A DNA stretch of 6,867 nucleotides, taken from contig JAPKCZ010000104.1 in NCBI GenBank assembly GCA_028822745.1, positions 1 through 6,867 on the forward strand, given 5' to 3'. How positions within the stretch are numbered: position 1 is the first letter of the stretch; each line of letters begins with the position of its first letter. Positions 5,296 to 6,867 of this stretch are shown here, in pieces. The notes under the pieces were generated by a model. It did not search any database, was not told the DNA's origin, and saw only the letters and a program-made list of their open reading frames with translations. Origin of the DNA: Kiritimatiellia bacterium. Its GTDB lineage: Bacteria; Verrucomicrobiota; Kiritimatiellia; UBA8416; JAIOPI01. A program made the position numbers and the translations under genes.

Positions 5296-6867
5296 TCAAG
5301 GCGATTCGGAAATGCCTACCTCGGCCGCATCGCCCTTCGCGTCGAATCGATCAGCCCCGGTTGGGGATGCATAGAATTCGAGCGTCGGAGAAACGAACAA
5401 ACAGGTAAACATAGGATCCAACATTCCATAGAACCGTTTATTAGGAAAATCATCGTCAAAACGCTTAACCAAACGTAAATTCGCGTCATTTTCCCGAATA
5501 CGGCCGTACACGGTGCCGTAAAAGTCAGGCCGATTATGTCGCAGCCAACGCAGATAGTGTAGCGAGGTAATCTGAATAAGGTCGAAATCTTCGTTATATA
5601 GGCGCCCGGCGTTGCCTTCCGGATGGACCTTGAAGGTCACGGTATCGCTGCCCTCGAAATGCCCGAGGTACGCGCCACTGCCGAGTGCGGCGACGTGCAC
5701 GGGCTCTCCGCTGTATGTGCGCAACCAACGCGCAGCCTGCTCGCGCGTGTCATCGAGGTAGCGTGCATTCGTTTCGACACAAAACCAGGTCGTGTACGCC
5801 AAGGTAATCAAAACAAGAACGATCCCTGCACGACGAACGCGCTTGGGCCCGTCCAGCAGAGCGCCGTGCCAGACACCGGCACAAATCGCGCCAATGACAA
5901 CAATTGGCATGTAGTAGCGAATCGGCGTGTACGTCCATCCTCCCATCACGAAATAGAGCAACCCGGCAAGAACAAGAGGAATGGAACGGGCACAGCTGAG
6001 ACGCCAAAACATCCACAGCACGCCCAATCCCACGCTGACATACAGGACGATGCCGAAACTGAAGGGCCATGCTGCACAGAGCTGATAAACGTATTTGTGG
6101 TATTGCCAACCGGGGGCTGTGGTACTGAACCCCAGATGATGGCCATGTACGTGTTCATGCTCAAAAGCCATCGCCTCGAGGAGATCGCCGAAACGCAAAA
6201 AACTGTATGGCGTAACAACGAAACAGGCCAACAGGGCCGACACGCCGATCGCGATGCCGATGAGCAGGAAACGACGCCAAGGTAGGCGCGCATAAATCAT
6301 TCCCATCAACAGCGCAACGCTGCTTAATGCGGCCGTATATTTGCTCCCAACGGCGCACCCCAGAGCAACACCGGAAAGCACAGGAACCCACCATCGCAAA
6401 TCATCACCACCCCGAGCAATTCGCAGCGCCCCCAGAAGGACTGCCATGATCCAGAACGTCATCATAACATCGGTCACGGCGATATGACTTTCCCAGACAT
6501 GCAGAGGCAGCAACGCTACCCATACTGCCGCGAGCGCCTGCCCTTTTCGACGCGCCCCCAAACGCCCAGCAAGCAACCAGGCCAGCCAGATCGTAAGCGT
6601 GCCGTAGCCTGCCAAAATGGACCGCCCAACCTGATGCGCCAGCGCATCGGTCGTCTCCAGACCGAACGATCGTAAAACACCCAGCACAGCAGCAATCGAG
6701 TAGTGAATGAAATTCGGGTAATTTAAAAAACCCGGATCCAACGCACCGGGCGCAATTTTTAAGGCGGGCTCGATGACATACATGCGCTCATCAGGATGCA
6801 GGTCGACGCGGTCGGGCATGCCCCAGTTAACGCCCGAAAATCGTAAAATCGCCCCAAACAGCAAGGC
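5296..6867 (-). CDS. GT-C membrane glycosyltransferase (GT39/PMT_2-like), 5' end outside window
   Basis: This is a polytopic inner-membrane protein that probably transfers a sugar from a polyprenyl-phosphate carrier to a lipid, glycan or protein on the periplasmic side. There are 523 visible codons and the frame is open to the right edge. The visible start falls inside TM1 (ALLFGAILRFSGVNWG), so a short N-terminal piece is missing. Numbered from the edge, the first periplasmic loop holds HPDE at 24-27, where GT-C enzymes place a catalytic acidic residue. ESHIAVTD (126-133) and GSKYTAAL (174-181) match the usual PMT_2 pattern of a D after TM3 and a KYT-type loop. Several TM helices follow, RYYMP (317-321) is also family-like, and a soluble C-terminal region of about 155 residues ends the protein. 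A histidine-rich loop (H237, H239, H241, H243, H244) is unusual. The substrate cannot be assigned. ArnT-like lipid A modification and protein O-glycosylation are both open. Confidence 0.85.
   Translation of the reverse strand, partial: ALLFGAILRFSGVNWGMPDRVDLHPDERMYVIEPALKIAPGALDPGFLNYPNFIHYSIAAVLGVLRSFGLETTDALAHQVGRSILAGYGTLTIWLAWLLAGRLGARRKGQALAAVWVALLPLHVWESHIAVTDVMMTFWIMAVLLGALRIARGGDDLRWWVPVLSGVALGCAVGSKYTAALSSVALLMGMIYARLPWRRFLLIGIAIGVSALLACFVVTPYSFLRFGDLLEAMAFEHEHVHGHHLGFSTTAPGWQYHKYVYQLCAAWPFSFGIVLYVSVGLGVLWMFWRLSCARSIPLVLAGLLYFVMGGWTYTPIRYYMPIVVIGAICAGVWHGALLDGPKRVRRAGIVLVLITLAYTTWFCVETNARYLDDTREQAARWLRTYSGEPVHVAALGSGAYLGHFEGSDTVTFKVHPEGNAGRLYNEDFDLIQITSLHYLRWLRHNRPDFYGTVYGRIRENDANLRLVKRFDDDFPNKRFYGMLDPMFTCLFVSPTLEFYASPTGADRFDAKGDAAEVGISESP

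Noticed and set aside
5623..6285. Plus-strand open frame of 220 codons
   Set aside because: It is antisense to the glycosyltransferase and lacks recognisable domains.

Overview
The window comes from a Gram-negative bacterium of roughly balanced to slightly GC-rich composition. The Gram-negative call rests on a tripartite-type RND efflux pump (inner-membrane permease plus periplasmic adaptor) and a GT-C membrane glycosyltransferase. The lineage cannot be fixed from the sequence. The style of the intergenic hairpin element reminds me of genomes of the Verrucomicrobiota/Kiritimatiellota/Lentisphaerota group, but that is only an impression. All five genes lie on the minus strand, so transcription runs from the high-coordinate end to the low-coordinate end.

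Layout in transcription order. (1) 6867-5296: a GT39/PMT_2-like membrane glycosyltransferase whose 5' end is cut by the window edge. (2) A 131-bp gap, then 5164-4202: a two-TM diguanylate cyclase with an intact GGEEF active site and a canonical RxxD inhibitory site. (3) 4201-3852: a non-coding stretch holding a compact element (about 3960-4185) with 9-bp flanking direct repeats, inverted-repeat ends and nested hairpins, followed by the promoter and palindromic operator candidates of the next operon. (4) 3800-1: a three-gene operon of a MarR-family regulator, a membrane-fusion (adaptor) protein and an RND permease. The regulator and adaptor genes overlap by 8 bp. The adaptor and permease genes are 17 bp apart, and the permease runs off the left edge.

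The MarR-adaptor-RND operon is a textbook self-regulated efflux module. The regulator probably binds two palindromes that bracket its own promoter and releases them when it senses a ligand, which raises adaptor and pump synthesis together. No outer-membrane factor gene is visible; it may lie beyond the left edge or elsewhere. The cyclase and the glycosyltransferase have no demonstrable link to the pump other than shared orientation.

The most interesting part is the intergenic element. It looks like a small non-autonomous mobile element (MITE-like). It contains two opposed copies of one hairpin module, reading AAAGC-stem-GCACTCCAT, in which two adjacent stem positions differ between copies but remain base-paired. 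One copy appears to have been split by a 34-bp insertion or duplication bounded by CCGTCT direct repeats. This reading comes from direct inspection and has not been tested against a genome or database.
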